64,000 nucleotides of DNA from Variovorax fucosicus (GCF_030316825.1 NZ_JASZYU010000003.1:372001-436000); one strand, 5' to 3'. Positions 1 through 9,099 are shown, counted from the first letter of the stretch. The notes: generated by a model from the letters alone, not told the origin. Translations and numbers: made by a program.

Positions 1-1
1 T

Positions 2-307
2 GTCGAGGTCGGCGTGAACCAGTTTCTTGCCACGCAAGGCACGATCTGGAACGCACTGCTGCAGCCCCTCGATGCATTCGATCGCGCAGTGCTGGTGGTG
101 ATCGCCCGCGGCCTGCCTCCCTTGGGACGTGAAACGCTCGAGCAGCTCGGGCAGCTCGGCACGGGGCCGGCCACCGTGGCCAAGGTGCGCTCGGCCATCG
201 ATCGGCTGCTGCGCATCAACCTGGTGAGCAGGATGGCCAACGCCCCGATCGCGGTGGACGACCCGTTGCTCGCCGAATACCTCCGGAAGCACCAAGGTCC
301 GGTCTAG
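2..307 (+). CDS. C-terminal end of an unidentified protein (5' end outside window)
   Basis: The reading frame is open from the first bases of the window, so this is the last ~100 residues of a longer gene; the GTG at 14 is probably not the true start. The visible part is helical and soluble, with a stretch resembling a winged-helix tail (residues PATVAKVRSAIDRLL) and ending DPLLAEYLRK. Endings like this occur at the C-terminus of AAA-type ATPases that carry a helix-turn-helix tail, but no ATPase motif lies inside the window. Its TAG stop shares the CTAG bases with the stop of the convergent transglycosylase gene. Function not assigned. Confidence 0.55.
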   Translation, partial: VEVGVNQFLATQGTIWNALLQPLDAFDRAVLVVIARGLPPLGRETLEQLGQLGTGPATVAKVRSAIDRLLRINLVSRMANAPIAVDDPLLAEYLRKHQGPV

Positions 308-1617
308 GGCTGTTGCAGGCGCTGGATCAACTCCGCGCTCGGATAGCCATCGGCTGGCAAGCCGACGCTGCGCTGGTAGCGTCGCAGCCCTTCACGGGTA
401 GCAGGCCCCATTACGCCGTCGGCGGTGCCGGCGTCGAAGCCACGCTTGTTCAACGCGGTTTGCAACTCGATGATCTGGCTGCGGGGCAGGGCGGCCAAGT
501 CGCGCGGCCAGGGTGTCTGCACGTCGGGGCCGCCGCCGAGGCGCTGCGCCAGCAGGCTGACCCCGAGCGCGTAGCTGGTCGAGTTGTTGTAGCGCAGGAG
601 CGCACGGAAGTTCGGCCCCACCAGGAACGCCGGCCCGCGGGCACCTGCAGGCAGCAGGATCGTGCCGCCGTCGAACGCCGGCAGCGGCTGGCCATCAACA
701 GCCTGCAACCCCTCGGCGGCCCATTGCGCGGTGGACTGCACGACGGTGTCGGCGCGACCGTAGTCGAAACCGGTCGGCAGCCGCACCTCGAGGCCCCAGG
801 GCTTGCCCGCCTGCCAGCCCGAGCGCGCCAGAAAGTTCGCGGTCGAGGCGATCACGTCGGCCATGCTGCCCCAGATGTCGCGCCGGCCATCGCCGTCGGC
901 GTCCACCGCGTAAGCCAGAAAGTTCGATGGCAGAAACTGGGTTTGGCCCATGGCACCCGCCCAGGAGCCGACCATGTGCTGGCGGTCGATGTCGCCGTTG
1001 TCGAGGATCTTCAGCGCAGCGAGCAATTCGCGGCGCGCCCAATCCTCGCGGCGCCCGTCGAAGCCCAGCGTCGCCAGCGCGTCGATGGTCCGGGTGTTGC
1101 CGAAGTTGCTGCCGTAGTTGCTTTCCATGCCCCAGATGGCGACCACGATGCTGGGCGGAACGCCGTAGCGGGCAGCGGCCGTGTCGGCTTCGCCGCGAAC
1201 CTGCAGAAGCTTGTCCTGGCCGGTCGCGACGCGCTGGGGCGACACGCTGCTGTCGAGGTAGTCCCAGACGGTGCGCGTGAATTCGGGTTGCGCACGGTCC
1301 AGTTCGATGACGCGCGGCAGGTACTGGACGTCGTCCAGGGCAGCGCGGAGCGTCGCCTCGCTGATGCCGGTTGCGCGCGCAGTAGCGCGAAAGTCGGCAA
1401 TCCACTTCGCAAACCGCTGCTGGAGCGCTGCTTCGTCGCCACCGGCGGGCGTCGGCGCGGCGGGGGCCACTGCGGGTCGGACGCCCGAAGCTGAACCGGG
1501 CGTCGGCTGCGACGGTGCCGTCGAGGGTGCGGACGCGCAGCCCGCAAGGAGAGCGACGGCCAGCGCCATGAAGGCAAGGCCGGAGGAGCGCGGGGAAGGA
1601 GTGCTGGCTGAATGCAT
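304..1617 (-). CDS. Lytic murein transglycosylase, MltB family, lipoprotein
   Basis: This is a predicted outer-membrane-anchored lytic transglycosylase, which cleaves peptidoglycan glycan strands to leave 1,6-anhydro ends. The N-terminus is a lipoprotein signal with lipobox LLAGC. The SLT_2/MltB catalytic domain has the active-site Glu in the motif WGMESNYGSNFG (about residue 165) and the family motif GAMGQTQFLPS. The last ~60 residues form a PG_binding_1 domain (KRGFDAGTADGVMGPATREG). The start chosen is the ATG at 1617, which has GGAG directly upstream; a GTG at 1638 is also possible. An Ala/Pro-rich linker separates the lipobox from the catalytic domain. It is convergent with the gene to its left. 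Confidence 0.9.
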   Translation of the reverse strand: MHSASTPSPRSSGLAFMALAVALLAGCASAPSTAPSQPTPGSASGVRPAVAPAAPTPAGGDEAALQQRFAKWIADFRATARATGISEATLRAALDDVQYLPRVIELDRAQPEFTRTVWDYLDSSVSPQRVATGQDKLLQVRGEADTAAARYGVPPSIVVAIWGMESNYGSNFGNTRTIDALATLGFDGRREDWARRELLAALKILDNGDIDRQHMVGSWAGAMGQTQFLPSNFLAYAVDADGDGRRDIWGSMADVIASTANFLARSGWQAGKPWGLEVRLPTGFDYGRADTVVQSTAQWAAEGLQAVDGQPLPAFDGGTILLPAGARGPAFLVGPNFRALLRYNNSTSYALGVSLLAQRLGGGPDVQTPWPRDLAALPRSQIIELQTALNKRGFDAGTADGVMGPATREGLRRYQRSVGLPADGYPSAELIQRLQQP

Positions 1618-1680
1618 CTCCGGGATTTTGACCCCCACGCCGGCCGCAGTTCCCCGCGCCGAGCCCGGGCCCGCGTGGTC

Positions 1681-2808
1681 TCAGCGCAGGTAGCGTCCGT
1701 CGGCCTTGAGCATCGACAGTTCGGAGAACGTCAGGCCGCGGTGTTCGCCGGGGCGGTACGACACCGCAATGCCGCCGATGTCGAGCGTCTTGAACGATTC
1801 GAGGCCCTTCTGCAGCGACTCTGCCGTCGGTTTCGATCCGGCCCGCTTCAGCCCCTCGACCATGACCTTGGCCGCCACGTAGCCCTCGAGGCTGGCATAG
1901 CTGAACTCGGTTGCGCCGATCTTCTTCATGGCCGCCTGGTACTCGGCAATCACCGGCATTGCACTGTTCCAGGGGGAGGGCACGACCTGGGAGATGACCA
2001 CGCCGGCCACGTCCTTCTGGATGTCCTGGAACAGCTTCTGCCCGTTCAGGAACGAGAACGAATAGAAGGCCGTCTGGGTGCCAGTCGCGCGGTAGGCCGT
2101 GATGAACTTCGCCGCCACTTCGTTGGTCGCCGCCAGCACCACCGCCTTGGGCTTGAGCTTGGCCAACTCCGCGGCGCGCTCGGCGGCGTCGGAGCCATCG
2201 TTCTTGATCGCCACGCTGCCGACCATTTTCTCGCCGCGCTCGGCAATGAACTTTTCCGTACTGTCCCTCGCCGAGCGGGCGCCGGGGTTGTCGTTGTGCG
2301 CGAAGGCGATGCTTGAGATGCCGATCGTGAACAGGTGATTCACGATGCGGCTGTATTCCTCGTCGAAGCTGATGCGCACCGGGAAGCCGTATTCCGAGAA
2401 CTTCACCACGGGGCCCGCGCCGGTGTAAGGGCCGATGACGGGAACCTTGAGTTCGTTGGCCGCCTTCAGGGCGCCGGCCGTGGACGATGTGCCGATGGGC
2501 ATCAGGATGCCGACGGCACCGTCCTTGACGAAGGTCTTGACGTTCTCGGAGCCCTTGGCGGGGTCGTAGGCGTCGTCGAGCTGGCGCAGTTCGACCGGCC
2601 GGCCATGGATGCCGCCATTCGCATTCAGCGTCGTGAACATGGCACGGATGCCGATCAGGGGCTCGGTCGACAAAGACGCCAGCGGGCCGGTCTGCACATA
2701 GGTTTGCCCGATCACGAGCGGCTGGGTTTGCGCCTGCGCGGTCGCCGAATATCCCAGTACGAAGGCGGTCAAGGCCGAAGCCAGAAGATGAATCTTTTTG
2801 TATCTCAT
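1681..2808 (-). CDS. ABC-type branched-chain amino acid/carboxylate periplasmic binding protein
   Basis: A periplasmic solute receptor of the LivK/Peripla_BP_6 type. It has a clean Sec signal peptide ending ATAQAQ, then the mature start PLVIGQTYVQTGPLASLS typical of these receptors, for a total of about 375 residues. I start it at the ATG at 2808, where the signal peptide begins; an ATG at 2832 would add eight unhelpful residues. No permease or ATPase gene lies beside it, so it is an orphan receptor that must share a transporter encoded elsewhere or act as a sensor subunit. It follows otnI in the same direction after about 140 bp, so a link to sugar-acid use is possible but unproven. The ligand cannot be read from the sequence. 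Confidence 0.85.
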   Translation of the reverse strand: MRYKKIHLLASALTAFVLGYSATAQAQTQPLVIGQTYVQTGPLASLSTEPLIGIRAMFTTLNANGGIHGRPVELRQLDDAYDPAKGSENVKTFVKDGAVGILMPIGTSSTAGALKAANELKVPVIGPYTGAGPVVKFSEYGFPVRISFDEEYSRIVNHLFTIGISSIAFAHNDNPGARSARDSTEKFIAERGEKMVGSVAIKNDGSDAAERAAELAKLKPKAVVLAATNEVAAKFITAYRATGTQTAFYSFSFLNGQKLFQDIQKDVAGVVISQVVPSPWNSAMPVIAEYQAAMKKIGATEFSYASLEGYVAAKVMVEGLKRAGSKPTAESLQKGLESFKTLDIGGIAVSYRPGEHRGLTFSELSMLKADGRYLR

Positions 2809-2945
2809 GGTAATAATTTGTTGACAATTCATCTTAACGCGAGCGCCCGCCAGCTAAAAAATCACTCCCCCGTCATGATCGGGCCACAACTGTGGAGAAA
2901 TGCACGTACCCGCTGCATTTAGCTTCTTTTCCGGAGCCGGAGGAT

Positions 2946-3740
2946 TCAAGACTCGCGTTCAAGGCGATGCGTGAGCCAACGCAAGCCAGCGGACGTGTTT
3001 TCCTTGGGCCTGTACTCGCACCCGATCCATCCGTCGAATCCGAGTTCATCGATCACATCGAACAGGTAGTCGTAGTTCAGTTCGCCGATGTCGGGTTCGT
3101 GCCGCTCGGGCACGCCGGCGATCTGCAGATGGCCGACGCGGCCGGTCGGCAGGTACTGGCGCAGCTTCATCGCGACATCGCCCTCGACGATCTGGCAGTG
3201 GTACAGATCCATCTGCACCTTGAGGTTGGGCGCGCCAACCGCTTGCACGACGCGGTGGGCGTCGTCCTGCCGGTTCAGGAAAAACGCGGGAATGTCGCGC
3301 GGATTGATCGGCTCGATCAGAACATCGCGGCCGGCGCTCGCGGCCAACCCGGCGGCCCAAGCCAGGTTGGCCTCATAGGTCGCCTGGAGCCTCGCGCGCG
3401 CCACGCCTTCAGGCGCAAGCCCTGCCATCACATGGACGCGAGGGCACGCAAGCACCTGCGCATATTCCAGCGCCAGGGCAAATCCCGTGCGGAACTCGGC
3501 CTCACGACCAGGCAGGCAGGCTATGCCGCGCTCGCCAGCCTCCCAGTCACCTGGCGGGGCATTGAACAAGACCTGCTGCAATCCGTGGTCGGCCAGTTGC
3601 CGAGCCAGCGCTTCAGCCGGAAAGGCATAGGGAAACAGATACTCGACCGCGGTAAAACCGTCCTGGGCGGCCGCCCGGAAACGATCGAGGAAGGCGATCT
3701 CGGGATAGAGCATGCTGAGATTGGCAGCAAAACGTGGCAT
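2946..3740 (-). CDS. otnI: 2-oxo-tetronate isomerase (hydroxypyruvate isomerase family)
   Basis: A 264-residue TIM-barrel protein of the hydroxypyruvate isomerase family. The N-terminal [13 protein letters not shown] and the barrel metal/catalytic residues are present: Glu in [13 protein letters not shown], Asp in [10 protein letters not shown], His in [10 protein letters not shown] and the late Glu in WIGCEYRPK. Such proteins interconvert hydroxypyruvate and tartronate semialdehyde, or in Otn operons 2-oxo- and 3-oxo-tetronate. It lies in the same operon as otnC, otnK and ltnD, so I take the tetronate role. In the published pathway OtnI feeds 2-oxo-tetronate from D-/L-configured four-carbon acids into the OtnK/OtnC branch. 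It lies 36 bp after the alpha/beta hydrolase gene. Confidence 0.85.
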   Translation of the reverse strand: MPRFAANLSMLYPEIAFLDRFRAAAQDGFTAVEYLFPYAFPAEALARQLADHGLQQVLFNAPPGDWEAGERGIACLPGREAEFRTGFALALEYAQVLACPRVHVMAGLAPEGVARARLQATYEANLAWAAGLAASAGRDVLIEPINPRDIPAFFLNRQDDAHRVVQAVGAPNLKVQMDLYHCQIVEGDVAMKLRQYLPTGRVGHLQIAGVPERHEPDIGELNYDYLFDVIDELGFDGWIGCEYRPKENTSAGLRWLTHRLERES

Positions 3741-3776
3741 TGGTGAACTCCGGCATAAAAAGATGGGATGCGCGCT

Positions 3777-4862
3777 TCAGCGCGCGTTGCTGGGCACGGC
3801 GCGCAGCCACGCCTCGAATTCCTGCTTCCAGAACCTGGCCCGCGCCACGGTGCCATGCCCGAAGGTGTCGGGTTGGCCCGGAATCAACAGGGCACGGCCA
3901 TTCTTGACACGTCGGATCTCTCGCTCCAGCACACCAAGCGCTGGCGGGTTCCGTTCGTCGTCGGCCGAGTTGATCGCCAGCAGGGCGGCCTCGATGCGTT
4001 CCAGGCCGGCTGACGGGTTGTAGTCGCGCGACGCCTCCCACTGATAGAGGTGGTCGTTGGCGTCGCCGCGAAACGGCGCGTTCAGCCGCTGGTCGAGCAC
4101 CGCATCAGCCTTCTCGCGGGACGGCGCCAACTTGTACAGGCCCTGATCGCCCCCATTGGTCCCGATGGCGAAGAAAACGGAGGCCAACCGCAGACTGGGA
4201 GGCTGCTCGGTGTACTGACCATTTTTCCAAGCCGGATCGCTGCGGATAGAGTCGATGATCAAGCGCCGCATCATCCAGTTTCGGCCGGACATCTCGGTGG
4301 GCAATGACGCCATCGGGACGGCCGCATCCATGAAGCCGGGGTACTTCTGGGCCCAGATCCAGGTCTGCATGCCGCCCATGGAGTTGCCCAGCACCAGCCT
4401 GAGATGCCGCACGCCGAGGTGTTCCGTGAGCAGCCGGTATTGGGCCGTCACCATGTCGTCGTAGTTGTAGTGCGGAAACGCGGTCCGCAGCCCGTCGGAA
4501 GGCTTGGACGACGCCCCGGTGCCGATGGCGTCGGGCAGGATGATGAAGTGCTTTGCTGCATCAAGGGGCTGACCCGGACCGAAGAGCTCACCTGCGAAAT
4601 CCGGCGTGAGCAAGCTGCCTGCAGACCCGGTGGTGCCGTGCAGGATCAACACGGGCTCGCCGTTCGGGTCACCCACCGTCGTATAGGCCAGACGCAGTTC
4701 GGGCAACACCTCGCCGTTCTGGAAGCGGAAGTCCCGGGCCACCCAATGCCCCTCGCGGGGCGTGGGGAAGTCCGCGGCGTTGCCGCTCAGGACCGTCAGC
4801 CCCAGCAACAGGCCACAGCCCAGTCGTGCGATCCGGCTCAGCCGAAAAATCATGGATTTCAT
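3777..4862 (-). CDS. Exported alpha/beta hydrolase, MetX (homoserine acetyltransferase)-like
   Basis: A 361-residue alpha/beta hydrolase with a Sec signal peptide (hydrophobic core GCGLLLGLTVL, cleavage near GNAADF), hence periplasmic. The fold resembles the homoserine O-acetyltransferase superfamily: oxyanion strand VLILHGTTGSAGS, nucleophile elbow LGNSMGGMQTW, Asp in NSADDERNPP and His in DTFGHGT, so the triad is complete. True MetX enzymes are cytosolic, so methionine synthesis is unlikely; a secreted esterase or lactonase is a better guess. The start at 4862 follows GAGGAGAACGACGAG. It sits between otnC (36 bp upstream) and otnI, and is probably co-transcribed with the tetronate genes. 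A role in opening a sugar-acid lactone or ester before import is inference. Confidence 0.8.
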   Translation of the reverse strand: MKSMIFRLSRIARLGCGLLLGLTVLSGNAADFPTPREGHWVARDFRFQNGEVLPELRLAYTTVGDPNGEPVLILHGTTGSAGSLLTPDFAGELFGPGQPLDAAKHFIILPDAIGTGASSKPSDGLRTAFPHYNYDDMVTAQYRLLTEHLGVRHLRLVLGNSMGGMQTWIWAQKYPGFMDAAVPMASLPTEMSGRNWMMRRLIIDSIRSDPAWKNGQYTEQPPSLRLASVFFAIGTNGGDQGLYKLAPSREKADAVLDQRLNAPFRGDANDHLYQWEASRDYNPSAGLERIEAALLAINSADDERNPPALGVLEREIRRVKNGRALLIPGQPDTFGHGTVARARFWKQEFEAWLRAVPSNAR

Positions 4863-4897
4863 CTCGTCGTTCTCCTCAATCGTTGTGCAGGGCGTGC

Positions 4898-5545
4898 TCA
4901 CCACTGCGCACCGAAGTGCATGCGCAGTTCATCTATCTGCGCCCCTGTCAGGGGTGTGGGGCGCGCCATCAGCCAAAGCCGCGCGGTCTCCTCGAGTTCT
5001 TCGAGTACCGCACTGGCCTGCGCCGGATCGGAGTGCCACACGTTGGGACCGAGGCGATCCATCATCACGGCGCGGATTGGCGTGCCCGCCGCACGCATGT
5101 GCTCGATGCGCCGGGCCACCTCGTCACCCATCGCAGGGTCGCCCGGCCGGCGGTAGGGGATCAGCGGTACGTGGCCGACCTTCATCACAAAGTAGGGCGT
5201 GATGGGAGGAACCACGTCATGCGCATCGCTGACGCCCGCGAGCGTCAATGCAACCAGATGGGTCGAGTGGGTGTGGATCACGCAACGCGCCTCTGGATCG
5301 GCCGCATAGATGCGGCGATGCAGCGTCAGCGTCTTGGACGCGCGGTCGCCGCCCGTCTGCACGCCCTCGTGGTTCACCTGCGCCAGTTGCGCGGGGTCGA
5401 GGCTGCCGAGACAGGCGTCGGTCGGTGTGATCAGGAAGCCGCTGTCGGTGCGCGCACTGATGTTGCCCGCCGTGGCGTGCACGTATCCGCGAGCGAACAG
5501 CGACGCGCCGACGCGGCAGATTTCCTCGCGCAGGGCGCGGGTCAC
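4898..5545 (-). CDS. otnC: 3-oxo-tetronate 4-phosphate decarboxylase (class II aldolase family), atypical active site
   Basis: A 215-residue class II aldolase/adducin-fold protein. In the Otn pathway it decarboxylates 3-oxo-tetronate 4-phosphate to dihydroxyacetone phosphate and CO2. GNIS (27-30) and the zinc-binding HTHSTH (His91, His93) are present. Two usual active-site positions look changed: the catalytic Glu of the SKE/SSE motif is Thr (ASKTLTLH), and the third zinc His, normally in a NHG motif, aligns with Leu in DRLGPNVWH. Either the enzyme uses other residues or it is a divergent subfamily. Its start overlaps the otnK stop by 4 bp (ATGA), implying translational coupling. Function is assigned mainly from operon context. 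Confidence 0.85.
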   Translation of the reverse strand: MTRALREEICRVGASLFARGYVHATAGNISARTDSGFLITPTDACLGSLDPAQLAQVNHEGVQTGGDRASKTLTLHRRIYAADPEARCVIHTHSTHLVALTLAGVSDAHDVVPPITPYFVMKVGHVPLIPYRRPGDPAMGDEVARRIEHMRAAGTPIRAVMMDRLGPNVWHSDPAQASAVLEELEETARLWLMARPTPLTGAQIDELRMHFGAQW

Positions 5546-6858
5546 GCCGCCTCCAGCCTATCGAAGGCCTTCGTGAAGAAGTCCGCAGTTCCGAAATTGC
5601 CGGACTTCAGCGCCACATGCAGCGTCTCGCCGGCACAAGCGGGCGACTGAACGGCAGTCCACGGTACGCCTGGGTCGATCTGCGGGCCGATGCTCATCTG
5701 GCGGACGTTGAGCTCGCGCACCACGGCCCCCGAGGTCTCACCGCCGGCCACGACCAATTGCCGTACGCCGCGCTCGACCAGGCCCAGCGCGATGTTCGAC
5801 AACGCCTGTTCGACCATCTCACCGGCCCGGGCGACACCGAGTTGCGCCTGCACGTCCTTGACGGCGGCCGACTCGGCGGTGGCATACACCAGCACCGGCC
5901 CATCGGAGACATGCCGGGCGGCCCAAGCCAAAGCCTCGCCGACCAGGTCGTCGCCAGCAGCGATCGCCAGCGGGTCGACCGCAAAGCTCGGCCGGCCACT
6001 GCGCTTGAAATGCAGCACCTGCGCGTTCGTCGCCTGCGAGCAGCTTCCCGACACGACCGCCCGAAGACCGGCAGCTGGCGGCAGCGTGTCGGCCCTTGCG
6101 ACCGCAGCACGCCGCTCGATGGAAGGCCAGTTCTGCGGCAGGCCGATCGCCACGCCGGAACCGGCGGTCACCAGCGGCATGCCCTGCAGCGCCGCCCCAA
6201 GGTGCATCAAATCCGCGTTCGAGACCGCATCGACGACTGCGATCCGAATCCCTTCGGCCTGCAGCACCGCAAAGCGTTCGCGAATGGCGTGTGCACCCTT
6301 CGCAACCACGTCATGGGCCACCAAGCCGACCTTGTGTTTCGTCTGCAGCTGAAGCACGCGCACAAGGTTGGCATCCGTCATCGGCGTCAGCGGATGGTTG
6401 CGCATGCCGCTGTCGCTAAGCAACTGTTCGCCGACGAACAGATGGCCATTGAAGACGGTGCGCTGGTTCTCGGGAAACGCCGGGCAGGCAATGGTGAAGC
6501 CGCTCTGCGGCAGATCGGACAGCGCGTCGAGCAGCGCATCGGTGACGGGACCGATGTTGCCCTCGGGCGTGGAGTCGAAGGTCGAGCAGTACTTGAAGTA
6601 GACCTGCTGCACGCCCTGAGCACGCAGCCAACGCAGCGCGGCCAGGGACTGGGCCACTGCGTCGGTGGGCGCAATGGTGCGCGATTTCAGCGCGACCACG
6701 ATCGCATCGGCTTCGACCGCTGCCGCTTCGTCCTCGGGCACACCGATGATCTGTACGGTGCGCATGCCGGCGCGCACCAGGTTATTGGCCAGATCGGTGG
6801 CGCCGGTGAAGTCGTCGGCAATGCAGCCGAGCAAGGGTTTTCGTTGGGGCTGGTTCAT
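5542..6858 (-). CDS. otnK: 3-oxo-tetronate kinase (four-carbon acid sugar kinase, DUF1537 family)
   Basis: A 438-residue kinase of the four-carbon acid sugar kinase family. It phosphorylates 3-oxo-tetronate with ATP to the 4-phosphate used by OtnC. The N-terminal domain opens with the hallmark GCIADDFTGATDLANNL (substrate-binding Asp pair). The C-terminal nucleotide-binding domain carries VVAGGETSGAVV near residue 372 and the end motif KSGNFGTADFF. The ATG at 6858 overlaps the ltnD stop by 4 bp, and its own stop overlaps the otnC start by 4 bp. The three genes therefore form one coupled unit. Length and motifs are fully consistent with a working enzyme. Confidence 0.93.
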   Translation of the reverse strand: MNQPQRKPLLGCIADDFTGATDLANNLVRAGMRTVQIIGVPEDEAAAVEADAIVVALKSRTIAPTDAVAQSLAALRWLRAQGVQQVYFKYCSTFDSTPEGNIGPVTDALLDALSDLPQSGFTIACPAFPENQRTVFNGHLFVGEQLLSDSGMRNHPLTPMTDANLVRVLQLQTKHKVGLVAHDVVAKGAHAIRERFAVLQAEGIRIAVVDAVSNADLMHLGAALQGMPLVTAGSGVAIGLPQNWPSIERRAAVARADTLPPAAGLRAVVSGSCSQATNAQVLHFKRSGRPSFAVDPLAIAAGDDLVGEALAWAARHVSDGPVLVYATAESAAVKDVQAQLGVARAGEMVEQALSNIALGLVERGVRQLVVAGGETSGAVVRELNVRQMSIGPQIDPGVPWTAVQSPACAGETLHVALKSGNFGTADFFTKAFDRLEAA

Positions 6859-7745
6859 TCCTCGCCTTTCGGCAGTTCGATGCCGGGGAAGATCTTGATC
6901 ACTGCCGAATCGTCTTCTTTGGCATAGCCGGCGGTCGATGCCTGCATGAACATCTGATGCGCCGTGCTGGCGAGCGGCAGCGGGAATTTGCTGGCGCGCG
7001 CGGTATCGAGCACCAGCCCGAGATCCTTGACGAAGATGTCGACGGCGGAGAGCGGCGTGTAGTCGGCCTTCAGGACATGGGCCATTCGGTTCTCGAACAT
7101 CCAGCTGTTGCCCGCACTGTTCGTGATGACCTCGTACAGGGCCGCGGCATTCACGCCTTCGCGCAAGCCAAGGGCCATTGCTTCGGCGGCCGCGGCGATG
7201 TGAACACCGGCCAGCAACTGGTTGATGATCTTGACCTTGCTGCCGTTGCCTGCGGTGTCGCCCAGCCTGTAGACCTTGGCGGCCATCGCTTCCAACAGTC
7301 CCTCGCAGCAGGTATAGGCGGCGGCTTTTCCGGAAGTCATCATCGTCATGTCGCCGGATGCCGCCTTGGCGGCGCCGCCGGAGATGGGCGCATCCAGATA
7401 GTGCAGACCAAGGGCTTCGAGCCGCGCTTCGAAGGCAATCGACATGTTGGGGTCTACCGTGGAGCACATCACGAACAGGCTGCCGGTGGCCATGGCCGCG
7501 GCGGCGCCGTCGGGACCGAACAGCACTGTTTCTGTCTGCTGCGCATTGACGACCACCGACACCACGACCGCGCAGGTCCTGCCTACCTCGGCGGGCGAGG
7601 CACACGCGACGCCGCCTTCCCGGGCGAATGCCTCGGCTGCACCCGGGCGCGCATCGCACACATGCACGGTGTGACCTGCACGCCGCAGTGATTTCGCCAT
7701 GCCCGAACCCATTGCGCCAAGACCGATGACTCCGATATTGCTCAC
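6855..7745 (-). CDS. ltnD: L-threonate dehydrogenase (beta-hydroxyacid dehydrogenase family)
   Basis: A 296-residue NAD-dependent beta-hydroxyacid dehydrogenase. Rossmann motif GVIGLGAMGSGMAKSL is at the N-terminus, the substrate-binding motif DAPISGGAAKAASG is at about residues 117-130, and the catalytic Lys lies in GNGSKVKIINQLLAG. In this operon type it oxidises L-threonate (or D-erythronate/D-threonate in relatives) at C2 to a 2-oxo-tetronate. I take the GTG at 7745 as start: GAGGAGAG lies at good spacing and the Rossmann motif begins four residues later. It follows the MFS gene by 11 bp and overlaps otnK by 4 bp. Stereospecificity cannot be read from sequence. Confidence 0.9.
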   Translation of the reverse strand: MSNIGVIGLGAMGSGMAKSLRRAGHTVHVCDARPGAAEAFAREGGVACASPAEVGRTCAVVVSVVVNAQQTETVLFGPDGAAAAMATGSLFVMCSTVDPNMSIAFEARLEALGLHYLDAPISGGAAKAASGDMTMMTSGKAAAYTCCEGLLEAMAAKVYRLGDTAGNGSKVKIINQLLAGVHIAAAAEAMALGLREGVNAAALYEVITNSAGNSWMFENRMAHVLKADYTPLSAVDIFVKDLGLVLDTARASKFPLPLASTAHQMFMQASTAGYAKEDDSAVIKIFPGIELPKGEE

Positions 7746-7756
7746 GTACTCTCTCC

Positions 7757-9070
7757 TCAACGATTTACCAACTTGGCCGGCGTCCTCAGCACCGCGACGG
7801 CCCCGACGACCAACATGCCAGCCAGCACATACATGCCGCTTTGCGTGCTTTGCGTTGCATCCTTCAGGAAGCCGATCAGGTAGGGGCTTACAAAGCCGGC
7901 CAGATTGCCCACCGAATTGATTGCCGCGATGCCTACGGCAGCGGCTGCACCCGAAAGAAACGAAGTCGGCAGCGACCAAAAGAGCGGCGCACAGGTCAGC
8001 ACGCCAGCGGCGGCCAACGAGAGTGCCGCGACGGAGACGACCGTGTTGTGCACGAACGAAGCCGCGATGACGAAGCCAAGCGCGCCGAACAAGGCTGGCA
8101 CAACCAGGTGCCAACGGCGTTCGCGTCGGGCATCGGCGCTGCGACCGATCAAGTTCATCGCCACGATGGCGCAGCCAAAAGGAATCGCGCTGAAGAGCCC
8201 GATGTTGAGGTTGCCGGTGACGCCGGTGGCTTTGATCAACGTCGGCATCCAGAACGTCAGGCCGTACTGGCCCATCACGAAGCAGAAGTAGATCAGGCAC
8301 ATCAGCCAAACGCGCCGGTCGCTGAAGATGGCGCCGATGGCGTGCTTGCTTTCGGTGCCCTTCTGATCGGCGGCGATCTCGCGCTCGAGCAGTTGCTTTT
8401 CGCGCTCATCGAGCCACTTCGCGCTGCGAATGCCGTTGTCAAGACAGGCCAGCACGACCAGCCCCATCACCAGCGCAGGCAGGGCCTCGATGATGAACAT
8501 CCACTGCCAGCCGTGGAAGCCGCTGGCGCCTTGAAAGAGATCCATGATCCAGCCAGACAGCGGGTTGCCGAAAATGCCCGCCACGGGAATCGCGGACATG
8601 AACAGGGCAATGATCTTTGCGCGGCGCTGGGCCGGGTACCAGTACGTCAGGTAGAGGATCACGCCTGGGTAGAAGCCTGCCTCGGCAATCCCGAGCAGAA
8701 AGCGCATCACGTAGAAGGTGATTGGTGTTTGCACCCACGCGAAGGCGGCCGACATCAACCCCCAGGTAATCATGATTCGGGCGATCCACACTCGTGCGCC
8801 CAGACGATGCAAGAGGATGTTGCTCGGCACTTCGAACAGGAAGTAGCCGATGAAGAACAAGCCGGCCCCCAGACCGTAGACGGTTTCGCTGAAGCCCAGA
8901 TCCTGGGACATCTGCAGCTTTGCGAAACCCACATTGACACGATCGAGGTACGCAACCACGTAGCAGAGCATCAGCAACGGAACGATGCGCCAAAACACCT
9001 TGGCGTAGGTTTTGTCGGTTTCGGCGACGGGGCCAGCCTCCTCGCCGGAGGTCGCGGTCAATGCGGTCAT
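7757..9070 (-). CDS. MFS transporter, anion:cation symporter type (probable sugar-acid importer)
   Basis: A 437-residue inner-membrane carrier with 12 predicted transmembrane segments. The ACS-family pattern is clear: CYVVAYLDRVNVGFAK in TM1, then the GLGAGLFFIGYFLFEVPSN loop/TM2 and the R-x-x-L-G motif RFLLGIAEAGFYPG. Relatives carry phthalate, tartrate, glucarate and other organic acids. As the first gene of the tetronate operon it very likely imports threonate or erythronate. Start at 9070 (ATG) follows AGGAGACCC; longer readings run into the operator region. The product ends 11 bp before ltnD. Expression should depend on the LacI regulator that faces it. Confidence 0.9.
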   Translation of the reverse strand: MTALTATSGEEAGPVAETDKTYAKVFWRIVPLLMLCYVVAYLDRVNVGFAKLQMSQDLGFSETVYGLGAGLFFIGYFLFEVPSNILLHRLGARVWIARIMITWGLMSAAFAWVQTPITFYVMRFLLGIAEAGFYPGVILYLTYWYPAQRRAKIIALFMSAIPVAGIFGNPLSGWIMDLFQGASGFHGWQWMFIIEALPALVMGLVVLACLDNGIRSAKWLDEREKQLLEREIAADQKGTESKHAIGAIFSDRRVWLMCLIYFCFVMGQYGLTFWMPTLIKATGVTGNLNIGLFSAIPFGCAIVAMNLIGRSADARRERRWHLVVPALFGALGFVIAASFVHNTVVSVAALSLAAAGVLTCAPLFWSLPTSFLSGAAAAVGIAAINSVGNLAGFVSPYLIGFLKDATQSTQSGMYVLAGMLVVGAVAVLRTPAKLVNR

Positions 9071-9099
9071 AGGGTCTCCTTGTGTGTGTTCAATCAGTT

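Noticed and set aside
313..1494. Long plus-strand open frame antisense to the transglycosylase gene
   Set aside because: GC-rich shadow frame: His/Arg/Gly/Val-heavy composition, no family motifs, and the opposite strand encodes a convincing MltB enzyme.
2884..2919. Inverted repeats CCACAACTGTGG and AATGCA/TGCATT between the orphan receptor and otnI
   Set aside because: Short arms, no T-run and no clear promoter; could be chance, so not called as operator or terminator.
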